NCBI GenBank assembly: GCA_015709695.1
Contig: CP054183.1
Span: forward strand, 2,220,992 to 2,284,991
Source: Gammaproteobacteria bacterium
Lineage (GTDB): Bacteria; Pseudomonadota; Gammaproteobacteria; Steroidobacterales; GCA-2729495
Length of the DNA: 64,000 bases
Direction of reading: 5' to 3'
The notes beneath the pieces are model-generated. The model made no database searches and was not told the DNA's origin. It was given only the letters and a program-made list of their open reading frames with translations. A program made the translations under genes and the position numbers. Shown piece after piece: positions 54,349-62,555 of the stretch (position 1 is the stretch's first letter; each line of letters starts with the position of its first letter).

Positions 54349-54354
54349 ATTATA
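54349..54354 (-). promoter_or_regulatory. Possible -10 box for the 2-oxoacid oxidoreductase operon
   Basis: Perfect TATAAT on the minus strand, with a weak TTTGCT about 16 bases upstream. The predicted leader is about 75 nt. It lies in the 201-bp gap between the flavoprotein gene and the divergent nitrilase-fold gene. Confidence 0.4.
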
Positions 54355-54467
54355 CATACCGGTCCTGCAAAGCAAATCGTGGCTTGCACCGCCTCGCCGG
54401 ACGGTGAAGAATCCGCCGGCGGCAACGCGGCAGCCCCGTCGCATCGCCCTCCCGGGAAGAAACCTTG

Positions 54468-55544
54468 ATGTCAAACAATACTCCGTCCACGCCGATCCCG
54501 CGTTATGCAGCCATCGCCCTGCAACTCGCCACCGCCTGCGTCAACGACTGTGCCGATCGCGCCACCGCACGCCAGCGCATGGCGGACAGCATCCGCCGGG
54601 TCCGCCAGGCCGTTGCCGGCAGCAAGGCCTTCCTGCGCCAGTACAGCGGCATGGATGCCCGCCTGGTGGTGCTGCCGGAATATTTCCTCACGGGCTTCCC
54701 GATGGGCGAGTCGGTGCCGGAATGGCGCGACAAGGCCGCGCTGCAGATCGACGGCCCCGAGTACCAGGCATTGGGCGCCATCGCCCGGGACCTGGACCTG
54801 TACCTCGCCGGCAATGCCTACGAGGTGGATCCGCATTTCCCGGACCTCTATTTCCAGTGCTGCTTCATCATCGAGCCCAGCGGCGCGGTGATCCTGCGGT
54901 ATCGGCGACTGGTGTCGCTGAGTGCTCCCACGCCCTATGACGTCTGGGACCGTTACCTGGAGGTCCACGGCATCGACAAGGTCTTCCCGGTGGCGGACAC
55001 GCCTATCGGCCGCCTGGCAGCCATCGCCTCGGAGGAGATCCAGTACCCGGAGATCGCCCGCTGCCATGTCATGCGCGGCGCCGAAGTGTTCCTGCATCCG
55101 ACCAGCGAGGTGGGCAGCCCGCTCATGACCGGCAAGGAGATCGCGCGCCGGGCCAGGGCCGCCGAGAACCTCGCTTATGTCATTTCGGCCAACTCCGCGC
55201 GGCTCGAGCACATCGCCATCCCGGCGGAATCGTCCACGGGCATGTCGAAGATCATCGACTACAAGGGCGACGTGCTGGCCGAGGCCGCTGCCGGCGGCGA
55301 ATCCATGGTCGCCACCGCCACCATCGACATCGAGGCGCTGCGCGCCGCCCGCCGCAAGGGCGGGCTCACCAACATGCTGGTGCGCCAGCCCTTCCAGATC
55401 TACGCCGACAACTATGCCCGCACCGTCTTCCATCCCGCGAACCTGCTGCTGCGTGACGGCCAGGTGCGCCTGCCGGAAAAAGGCGAGACCACCCGCTGGC
55501 AGCTCGCCGACATCGAGCGGCTGGACAAGGGGGGCCTGATCTGA
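54468..55544 (+). CDS. Nitrilase-superfamily protein with substituted triad
   Basis: This 358-aa carbon-nitrogen hydrolase fold keeps the first catalytic residue, E71 (LVVLPEYFLTG). The usual lysine of HRK/YRK is R147 (RYRRLV). The usual nucleophile cysteine of xxIC(Y/D)(D/E) is S188 (AAIASEEIQYPE). The rest of the fold, including FLHPTSEVGSPL and AENLAYVISANS, is well preserved. Classical nitrilases, amidases and carbamoylases need E-K-C, so this is either an unusual hydrolase, a binding protein or an enzyme with serine chemistry. It is divergent from the 2-oxoacid oxidoreductase operon. A patatin gene follows, possibly overlapping by 4 bp. Confidence 0.85.
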   Translation: MSNNTPSTPIPRYAAIALQLATACVNDCADRATARQRMADSIRRVRQAVAGSKAFLRQYSGMDARLVVLPEYFLTGFPMGESVPEWRDKAALQIDGPEYQALGAIARDLDLYLAGNAYEVDPHFPDLYFQCCFIIEPSGAVILRYRRLVSLSAPTPYDVWDRYLEVHGIDKVFPVADTPIGRLAAIASEEIQYPEIARCHVMRGAEVFLHPTSEVGSPLMTGKEIARRARAAENLAYVISANSARLEHIAIPAESSTGMSKIIDYKGDVLAEAAAGGESMVATATIDIEALRAARRKGGLTNMLVRQPFQIYADNYARTVFHPANLLLRDGQVRLPEKGETTRWQLADIERLDKGGLI

Positions 55545-56920
55545 GCCGCGAACCGCAGCCAGGGCGCCAAACCGGCCTTGCGGCCTGCGTCGTGCTGGCT
55601 GCGCTGGTCACCCTGGCCGGCGGCTGCGCCCACTGGCCGGCCACGCCGGCCCTGCAGCAGGCGGGCCAGCCCGGTTACCGCCTCGCCGACTCCGCGCCCG
55701 CCGGCCGCTCCGACGACCTGCTGGTGGTGCTGGCGATTTCCGGTGGCGGCATGCGCGCCGCCGCGCTGGGCTTCGGCGTACTCGAGGAACTGCGTCGCAC
55801 GGAAATTGTGGTCGACGGCCGCCGGCGCCGCCTGCTCGACGAGGTGGACGTGATCTCCGCCGTTTCCGGCGGCACCCTGCCTGCCACCTACTACGCCTGG
55901 CGTGGCGAGCGGGTGTTCGACGAGTTCCCGCAGCAGGTGCTGGCCCGCAATTTCGAGCGGGAACTGGCGCTGCGCATCTTCTCGCCCGCCAACTGGTTTC
56001 GCCTGCCATCGTCGACCTTCGGCAAGTCCGACCTGTTCGCCGAGCTCTACGACGAGACGGTGTTCGACCATGCCCGCTTCGCGGAGCTGCAGCAGGCCGG
56101 CGGTCCGTTCCTGATCATCAACGGCACCGACGTCACCACCGGCGCCCGCTTCACCTTCACCCAGGACCAGTTCGATGCGCTCTGCGGGGATCTCTCGCAG
56201 GTCAGCCTGGGCCGGGCCATCGCCACCTCGACCGCGCTGCCGCCGCTGCTCACGCCGGTCACCTTCGAGAACCGGGGCGGCACCTGCGCCCGCAAGCCGG
56301 CGCCCTGGGAGCTGGCCGCGGCCGCAGCCGGCGCCAACGCGGAGTCGCCCGGCCGCGCCCTGCTCCGCGCCCGCGCCCTGCAGTCCTATGCAGATCCGGC
56401 CCGCCCCTTCGTGCACGTCTTCGACGGCGGGCTGTCGGAGAACCTGGGCCTGGCGGAGCTGCTGCGCGCCATGGAACTGCGCAAGGTGGCCGCCGATGAC
56501 GCGGTGCTGCCGGCCTTCGGCAAGGCCCACAGGCTGGTGGTCATTGCAGTCAATGCCCTGCGCTTCCCCAGGGTCGACTGGGACGGCTCGGCGGCGCCAC
56601 CGGGCACCGGCACGCTCGAGGAGCAGATGTGGTCCATCCCGGTGGATCGCATCTCGCTCGACACCGTCGAGCAGGTACGCGACCGGCTGGCGGACTGGCA
56701 ACGCCAAGCAGCTGCCGATGGCAGGCCACGCCAGGCTTACTTCGCGCAGGTGACCTTCGATGCCCTGAAGAACCCCGCTGAGCGTCGCTACTTCGACGGC
56801 GTGAAGACCAGCCTGGCGCTGCCACCGGAAGAAGTCGACAAGCTCCGTGAGGTCGGTGGCCGCCTGCTGCGCGAGGCACCGGGCTTCAGGCGCCTGCTGG
56901 CTGAAATGCAGGCCCCCTGA
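55541..56920 (+). CDS. Patatin-like phospholipase, probable lipoprotein
   Basis: The protein is about 459 aa if translated from CTG 55541. The patatin oxyanion motif ISGGGMRAAALG lies near residue 68, the nucleophile in SAVSGGTLP (S109), and the aspartate in VFDGGLSENLG. The N terminus shows a lipoprotein-like LVTLAGGC. There is no ATG, and the first GTG (55592) leaves almost no positively charged signal and no ribosome site. AAGGGGGG lies seven bases before a CTG that overlaps the upstream stop as CTGA, so a rare CTG start with translational coupling fits better. It likely hydrolyses lipids in the envelope. Confidence 0.83.
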   Translation: MSREPQPGRQTGLAACVVLAALVTLAGGCAHWPATPALQQAGQPGYRLADSAPAGRSDDLLVVLAISGGGMRAAALGFGVLEELRRTEIVVDGRRRRLLDEVDVISAVSGGTLPATYYAWRGERVFDEFPQQVLARNFERELALRIFSPANWFRLPSSTFGKSDLFAELYDETVFDHARFAELQQAGGPFLIINGTDVTTGARFTFTQDQFDALCGDLSQVSLGRAIATSTALPPLLTPVTFENRGGTCARKPAPWELAAAAAGANAESPGRALLRARALQSYADPARPFVHVFDGGLSENLGLAELLRAMELRKVAADDAVLPAFGKAHRLVVIAVNALRFPRVDWDGSAAPPGTGTLEEQMWSIPVDRISLDTVEQVRDRLADWQRQAAADGRPRQAYFAQVTFDALKNPAERRYFDGVKTSLALPPEEVDKLREVGGRLLREAPGFRRLLAEMQAP

Positions 56921-57051
56921 GGCACGCCGCCCCCGGGCCGGGGGCGATCCGTGCGGCCGGTCAAGGAATTGGCAGGACAAAGCTGCTTTAATGTCGGCCC
57001 GTCACCAACGATAACCGCGGCCCGGCCCACGCCGGCGGTCGCTTCAACACC

Positions 57052-58179
57052 ATGACAGGCACGAAAAACCCCTTGAACGCCCAGGATGTCGTCAGGCTGG
57101 ACCTGGACACCATGTGCAGCCACCTCGGCGAGGAATTCGGCCGCATGGCCGGCAAGCGGCTGATGCTGACCGGCGGTGCCGGCTTCCTCGGCCATTATTT
57201 CGTGCAGGCCGCCCTGCACTGGAACGGGCTCGGGCGCTCGGCACCCATCGACGTCGTGGTCTACGACAGCTTCGTGCGCGGCATGCCGGCCTGGCTCTCG
57301 CGCCTGGAAGGCAACCGCCACCTGCGCCTGGTCCGCCACGACATCCGCGACCCGCTGCCGGCCGACCTCGGCGATTTCCGGTTCATCATCCATGCCGCAT
57401 CCATCGCCTCGCCGACCTACTACCGCAAGGATCCCATCGGCACCATGGATGCCAACGTCAACGGCCTGCGCATGCTGCTCGAATACGCACGACGGCAGGC
57501 CGATGCCGGCAGGCCGGTCGAGGGCTTCCTGTTCTTCTCCAGCAGCGAGATTTACGGCGACCCCTCGCCGGATGCGATTCCCACGCCCGAGACCTACCGC
57601 GGCCTGGTGTCCTGCACCGGCCCGCGGGCCTGCTACGACGAGGCCAAGCGCTATGGCGAGACGCTCTGCGTCAACTTCGCGGCCCAGCACGGCGTACCCG
57701 TCAAGGTGGCGCGGCCCTTCAACAACTACGGCCCGGGCCTGAAGATCAGCGACCGCCGGGTCATCCCCGACTTCGCCCGCGACATCATGGCAGGCCGCGA
57801 CATCGTCATGCTCTCGGACGGTTCGCCGAAGCGCACCTTCTGCTACTCGGCGGACGCGGTCACCGGCTACTTCAAGGTGCTGGTGAAGGGCCAGCCCGGC
57901 GAGGCCTACAACATCGGCGTGGAAAAGCCGGAGATCTCCATGGCCGACCTGGCCGGGAAACTCACGGAACTGGGCCGCGAGCTGTTCGGCTACCAGGGCC
58001 GCGTGGTGCGCCAGACCAGCCAGGAAGCCGCCTACCTCGTCGACAACCCCAACCGCCGCTGCCCGGTGATCGCCAAGGCGCGCAGCCACCTGGGCTACGA
58101 CCCGGTGGTGCCGCTCGACGAGGGCCTGCGCCGCTCGATGATCTGGTACGGCGACAACCGCATCGCCGAGGACGCCTGA
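57052..58179 (+). CDS. NAD-dependent sugar-nucleotide epimerase/decarboxylase (UXS-like)
   Basis: This 375-aa extended SDR has Rossmann GGAGFLG at 41-47 and catalytic Y195/K199 (GPRACYDEAKRYGE). HAASIASPTYYRKDP and ARPFNNYGPG also match the UDP-glucuronate decarboxylase (UXS) branch. UXS converts UDP-glucuronate to UDP-xylose. The next gene encodes the dehydrogenase that makes UDP-glucuronate, which fits this role well. The N-terminal 30 residues before the Rossmann fold are longer than usual. There is no clear ribosome site at the ATG; internal starts are possible. Confidence 0.85.
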   Translation: MTGTKNPLNAQDVVRLDLDTMCSHLGEEFGRMAGKRLMLTGGAGFLGHYFVQAALHWNGLGRSAPIDVVVYDSFVRGMPAWLSRLEGNRHLRLVRHDIRDPLPADLGDFRFIIHAASIASPTYYRKDPIGTMDANVNGLRMLLEYARRQADAGRPVEGFLFFSSSEIYGDPSPDAIPTPETYRGLVSCTGPRACYDEAKRYGETLCVNFAAQHGVPVKVARPFNNYGPGLKISDRRVIPDFARDIMAGRDIVMLSDGSPKRTFCYSADAVTGYFKVLVKGQPGEAYNIGVEKPEISMADLAGKLTELGRELFGYQGRVVRQTSQEAAYLVDNPNRRCPVIAKARSHLGYDPVVPLDEGLRRSMIWYGDNRIAEDA

Positions 58180-58183
58180 ACCC

Positions 58184-59521
58184 ATGAAGATCTCCGTGAT
58201 CGGCACCGGCTACGTGGGACTGGTGTCCGGCGCCTGCCTCGCCGCGAAGGGCCACGAGGTGACCTGCGTCGACGTCGACCAGGCCAAGGTCGACATGATC
58301 AACCAGGGCCGCTCGCCCATCTACGAGAACGGCCTGGACGAGCTGCTGCGCGCCCAGCTCGGCACCCGCCTCACCGCCAGCACCGACCTCGCCGGCGCGG
58401 TGGTCGCCACAGACCTGTCGCTGATCGCGGTCGGCACGCCGTTCAACGGCCGGGAGATCGACCTCGGCTTCATCCGCGAGGTTGCCCGGCAGATCGGCGC
58501 CGCGCTGCGCCGCAAGCCGGGTTACCACGTGGTGGTGGTCAAGAGCACCGTGGTGCCCGGCACCACCGACGGCGTCGTGCGGCCCATCCTCGAGGAAGCA
58601 TCGGGCCGGCAGGCCGGCCGCGACTTCGGCGTCGGCATGAACCCCGAGTTCCTCACCGAAGGCGAGGCGGTCGGGGACTTCATGAACCCGGACCGCATCG
58701 TCATCGGCGGCATCGATGCGCGCACGCTCGATGCCCAGGCGGAACTCTACGCCGGCTTCAGCAACGTGCCGGTGATCCGCACCAACAACGCCACGGCGGA
58801 GATGATCAAGTACACCGCCAACTCGCTGCTGGCCACCGCCATCTCCTTCTCCAACGAGATCGCCAACCTCTGCACGCGCATCGGCGGCATCGATGTTGTC
58901 GATGTCATGGCCGGCGTGCATGCCAGCCGCTACCTCACCGCCGAGGGCAAGGATGGCGGCCACTACCGCCCCGGCATCGTCTCCTTCCTCGACGCCGGTT
59001 GCGGCTTCGGCGGCAGCTGCCTGCCCAAGGATGTCAGCGCCCTGGCGGTGCACGGCTCGCAGGCCGGCACGCCGATGCCGCTGCTGGAGGCCGTGCTGCG
59101 CGTCAATCAGGGCCGACCCGCGCAACTGATCGAGCTGCTGAAGAAGCACCATCCGCAGCTCGAGGGTCTGCGCGTCGCGCTGCTCGGGCTCGCCTTCCGC
59201 CCCGACACGAACGACATGCGCGAGTCGCCCGCCATCCCCGTCGCCCGGGGCCTGGTGGCCGAAGGCGCCCGCGTGAAGGCCTACGATCCCGCGGCCATGG
59301 ACGAAGCGCGCCGGATCCTCGCCGGCCTGCCGATCGAGTACGCCGCCTCGCTGGCGGCGGTCGTGCGGGACGTCGACGCCATCATCCTGGTGACGCGCTG
59401 GGACGAGTTCCTCGGGCTGCCGGCGCTGCTGCAGAAGCTGCCCTCGCAACCCGTGGTGGTGGACGGCAGGCGCATGCTGCCAAAGCACGCGGTCGCCCGC
59501 TACGAGGGCATTGGCCTGTAG
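58184..59521 (+). CDS. ugd: UDP-glucose 6-dehydrogenase
   Basis: This 445-aa protein starts with the NAD motif GTGYVGLVSG, has K209 in MIKYTANS and nucleophile C279 in GFGGSCLPKD. The C-terminal domain has GLAFRPDTNDMRESPA. It oxidises UDP-glucose to UDP-glucuronate in two NAD-dependent steps. It starts 4 bp after the UXS-like gene, so the two enzymes likely form UDP-xylose or feed an exopolysaccharide. GDP-mannose dehydrogenase is less likely because of the motif set, but the sugar base is not proven by sequence alone. Confidence 0.92.
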   Translation: MKISVIGTGYVGLVSGACLAAKGHEVTCVDVDQAKVDMINQGRSPIYENGLDELLRAQLGTRLTASTDLAGAVVATDLSLIAVGTPFNGREIDLGFIREVARQIGAALRRKPGYHVVVVKSTVVPGTTDGVVRPILEEASGRQAGRDFGVGMNPEFLTEGEAVGDFMNPDRIVIGGIDARTLDAQAELYAGFSNVPVIRTNNATAEMIKYTANSLLATAISFSNEIANLCTRIGGIDVVDVMAGVHASRYLTAEGKDGGHYRPGIVSFLDAGCGFGGSCLPKDVSALAVHGSQAGTPMPLLEAVLRVNQGRPAQLIELLKKHHPQLEGLRVALLGLAFRPDTNDMRESPAIPVARGLVAEGARVKAYDPAAMDEARRILAGLPIEYAASLAAVVRDVDAIILVTRWDEFLGLPALLQKLPSQPVVVDGRRMLPKHAVARYEGIGL

Positions 59522-59580
59522 GCAGAGGCTCCGGCCGGGCCGGGTGGCATAATCGGCTGCCCACCAGCCCGGAGAGCTGC

Positions 59581-59979
59581 ATGCCCGCCTATCCCCTGCG
59601 CCAGGTCGCCACGCAACCCGACCCCTACGCCCCCTTCCGCATATCGCAGGCCATCGAAGCGGGCGGCTTCGTCTTCGTTTCCGGCCAGGCGGCGCTCGAC
59701 CTGCAGGGCAGGCTGGTCGGCGGCGATGACTTCGAGGCGCAGGCCGAGCAGGCATTTGCCATGCTCGCGACCGTCCTCGATGCCGCCGGGTCGAGCCTTG
59801 CCCGCGTGGTCAAGGTCACGATCTACGTGACCGACATGACGAACTTCCCGACTATCGTCAGGCTGCGGGAGAAGCATTTCTCCCGGCCCTACCCGGCCGA
59901 CACCATCGTCCAGGTCGGGCAGCTCGCGCTGCCCGAGCTGAAGATCGAGATCGACGCGGTGGCGCTCGCCGGCCGCTAG
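59581..59979 (+). CDS. Rid-family protein lacking the RidA arginine
   Basis: This 132-aa protein has the YjgF/Rid fold with SGQAALD near residue 35, VKVTIYVTDM near 78 and LPELKIEIDAVA at the end. True RidA enzymes use an arginine (R105 in the PARS motif) to bind the imine acid. Here the matching segment is YPADTIVQVG, with Asp in that place. It therefore belongs to another Rid subgroup whose activity is unknown. A -10-like CATAAT lies 28 bp upstream. The TAG stop shares the palindrome CTAG with the stop of the convergent TonB receptor gene. Confidence 0.86.
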   Translation: MPAYPLRQVATQPDPYAPFRISQAIEAGGFVFVSGQAALDLQGRLVGGDDFEAQAEQAFAMLATVLDAAGSSLARVVKVTIYVTDMTNFPTIVRLREKHFSRPYPADTIVQVGQLALPELKIEIDAVALAGR

Positions 59980-62375
59980 AAGCGGTAGTTCACCTGCGCG
60001 CCCACCTCGCGGCCGCGGTCCAGCACCACGCCGACGCAGCGCTGGCTGGGATAGGCATTGGGCACCGGCAGGTAGGTGCAGGTGTTGGTGGCGTTGGTCA
60101 GGCCCGCGACCGGACTGTTGTTGTCGAACAGGTCGCGCACGAAGGCCGCGAACTCCCAGTGGCCGGTCGCATAGGTGCTGCGCAGGTTGACGCGGGTGAT
60201 GTCCGGGACCTTGGCGAGGTTGGCCTGGTCGGCATAGGAATCACCGGTATAGGTGAGGTTGCCGTCGAGGATCAGGTCCCTGCCCTCGCCCAGCGGCAGC
60301 ACGTACTGGGTCGACAGGAAAGCGGTCCATTCCGGCAGGTTCACCGAGGTCTTGCCCTCGAAACCCTCGCCGTTGAACAGGCGCCGCAGGTTGGTGTCGT
60401 CCGGATAGAAGTTGTTCTTGTACTCGTGCGTCGCATAGCCGATGCCGGCTGCGGCGCTCCAGCGATCGTCGATCTGGAAGGCAGCGTCGAACTCGAAGCC
60501 CCAGGCCTCGGACTTGCCGATGTTCTGGTAGGCAGTGCGCGGCACCGCCGGATCCACCGAAGTGTCGAGGAACACCACCGAGAACTGCTGGTCCTTGATG
60601 TCGAGCATGTAGGCGGCGCCGTTGAGCTTCAGGCGGCCGTCCAGCCACTCGGTCTTGGCGCCGATCTCGTAGTTGCTCAGCTCCTCCGGCTCGACGTAGA
60701 GGAAGTTGGTGGCGATGCTGGTGTTGAAACGCCCTGCCTTCGTGCCCTGCGAGAACAGCGCGTAGTACATCATGCCGGCATCCGGCCGGTACATGAGCGT
60801 CACCCGCGGCAGGAAATCGTCATCCTCCTCCGTGGTGGTCCAGCTGCGGGCGTTGGAGGCCTGGCAGCGGCCCGGCGGGCATTCCTCGAGGCGGTTCTTC
60901 TCCCGCTGCAGCCGGCCCTCGAGCTCGACCGACCACTGCTCGGCGAACTGGTAGGTCAGGCCGCCGAACACCGCGTAGTTCTCCACTTCCTGCGGGCCGC
61001 GGAAGCTGCCCTTGGGGTTGGCCGGGCTCTTGATGGTCTGCAGGTAGAAGCGCTCCTTCTCGGAGAAGTAGTACAGGCCGGCGCGCCAGGTCAGCACGTC
61101 GCCGACGGGCGAGAGGACGCGGAACTCGTGGCTCTGGTTGGTGTAGTACTGCTCCTGCGCCGAGAAGAAGCTCGCGTTCTTCGCCAGCGGCGACCCGGAC
61201 GGCGGCACCGGGCGGTTGTAGGGCGCGCTGCCGAAGAACGGGTCGGGGCTCGCACCGCGGAAATACAGGTCTGAATTGCTCCAGCGCTGGTCATCCGCCC
61301 AGCCGGCGAGGTAGGTCAGCTGGTAGTCGTTGAGCCTGTAGGTGATGTTGGAGGAGAAGAAGTTCCGGTCACGGTCGACGCCGCATTTGATGGGGCGGCC
61401 GCTGGTGGCATCGCAGCTGCCGGCCCGGGCCGATGGCGCCACCAGGTCATCCGCCGGCCAGAGCAGGCCGGCATCCGTCGGCGTGACGATGCCGGCGCCG
61501 CGCTGCACGACGTTGAGGCCGGCCGCGGCCCACTCCTGCGGGTGCAGCGCCACGGTCAGCGGCGGGCCGTCGCGGTCCTCGCTGATGATTCCCCGCAGCC
61601 TGATCGACAGGTTCTCGGTGGGCTCGAACAGCAGGGCCGCGGTCAGCGACCGGGTTTCCTCGCGACCGATGTCGACCTCGCGGTAGTACTGGCTCGCGGT
61701 GTTGCGGCCGACGATCGAGCCGCTTTCGGACATCGCGCCCATCACCTTGCTGGTGCCGCCGATCTCCAGCCACAGGCGGTCGGTCAGCAATGGCATCTGC
61801 ACGCTGCCGGTGAGCTGCCAGTTGTCCTCGTCGGCACCATCGTTGCCCGAGTAGCTCATCTTCACGACGCCGGTGAAGGACTCCGTGCGCGGCGACCGGG
61901 TCACGTAGTTCAGCGCGCCGGCATAGGTCTGGCGGCCGAAGGTCGTCGCCTGCGGACCACGCAGGACTTCCACGCGCTGCAGCTGGGTCAGGTCCAGGCT
62001 CTGCACCGCGCCACCGACATAGACGCCGTCGAGGAACACGCTGACGCCCTGCAGGCGGATGTCGCCGGTATTGGGCGCCACGCCGCGGATGGCCAGCGTG
62101 CTCGGGGACTCCCGGCCCTGCCCGGAGGTGAACACCAGGTTGGGCGTGATCTCCGCCAGCGCCCGCAGCTCGGTGACCCGTGCGTGCTCGAGCTGGGACT
62201 CGCTCATGGTCGAGATCGACAGCGGCACTTCCTGCAGGTCCTGCTCGCGCTGCTTGGCAGTGACGATGACCTCTTCGATTGCCTGCGCGGAGAGCGGCAA
62301 GGCCGATGCGATGGCAAGGGCCAGGATGCTGGCACGCGCGGCGTGGCTGCTGGCACGGCTGTTGTCTGCGTTCAA
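59976..62375 (-). CDS. TonB-dependent outer-membrane receptor
   Basis: This 799-aa protein starts at TTG 62375, preceded by GAGGGGG; an upstream ATG at 62483 has no ribosome site and breaks the signal peptide. The signal peptide ends ALPLSAQA. The plug has EEVIVTAKQREQDLQEVPLSIS, RGVAPNTGD, VFLDGVYVGG and RVEVLRGPQATTFGRQTYAGALNYV. The barrel ends in NYRF with the terminal aromatic. It is the same large-substrate subtype as the receptor at 34723. No partner transport gene is adjacent; a dihydroorotase gene lies upstream on the same strand. Confidence 0.9.
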   Translation of the reverse strand: MNADNSRASSHAARASILALAIASALPLSAQAIEEVIVTAKQREQDLQEVPLSISTMSESQLEHARVTELRALAEITPNLVFTSGQGRESPSTLAIRGVAPNTGDIRLQGVSVFLDGVYVGGAVQSLDLTQLQRVEVLRGPQATTFGRQTYAGALNYVTRSPRTESFTGVVKMSYSGNDGADEDNWQLTGSVQMPLLTDRLWLEIGGTSKVMGAMSESGSIVGRNTASQYYREVDIGREETRSLTAALLFEPTENLSIRLRGIISEDRDGPPLTVALHPQEWAAAGLNVVQRGAGIVTPTDAGLLWPADDLVAPSARAGSCDATSGRPIKCGVDRDRNFFSSNITYRLNDYQLTYLAGWADDQRWSNSDLYFRGASPDPFFGSAPYNRPVPPSGSPLAKNASFFSAQEQYYTNQSHEFRVLSPVGDVLTWRAGLYYFSEKERFYLQTIKSPANPKGSFRGPQEVENYAVFGGLTYQFAEQWSVELEGRLQREKNRLEECPPGRCQASNARSWTTTEEDDDFLPRVTLMYRPDAGMMYYALFSQGTKAGRFNTSIATNFLYVEPEELSNYEIGAKTEWLDGRLKLNGAAYMLDIKDQQFSVVFLDTSVDPAVPRTAYQNIGKSEAWGFEFDAAFQIDDRWSAAAGIGYATHEYKNNFYPDDTNLRRLFNGEGFEGKTSVNLPEWTAFLSTQYVLPLGEGRDLILDGNLTYTGDSYADQANLAKVPDITRVNLRSTYATGHWEFAAFVRDLFDNNSPVAGLTNATNTCTYLPVPNAYPSQRCVGVVLDRGREVGAQVNYRF

Positions 62376-62555
62376 GGCGAACCCCCTCGGTCTGGCGAAG
62401 AATCCCCTGTGATTCCGGCTGCATCCCCGGCCGCTGCCGCGCGCAGGCGGCCCACCGGGAATGGCCGGTTGGCATATTGACATGACAACAGGAGGTTTCC
62501 AGCGGGGGCCGGATAGGTATTTTCCGCGGGGGGGCCGGGCAGGGCGGCGCAGGCC

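Noticed and set aside
56966-56990. Sigma-54 promoter upstream of the UXS-like gene (TTGGCA near 56968)
   Set aside because: The GG and GC dinucleotides are 11 rather than 12 bases apart and the -12 half does not match.
59548-59553. CATAAT box as a confident promoter for the Rid gene
   Set aside because: No -35 can be found at acceptable spacing, so it is mentioned only within the gene entry.
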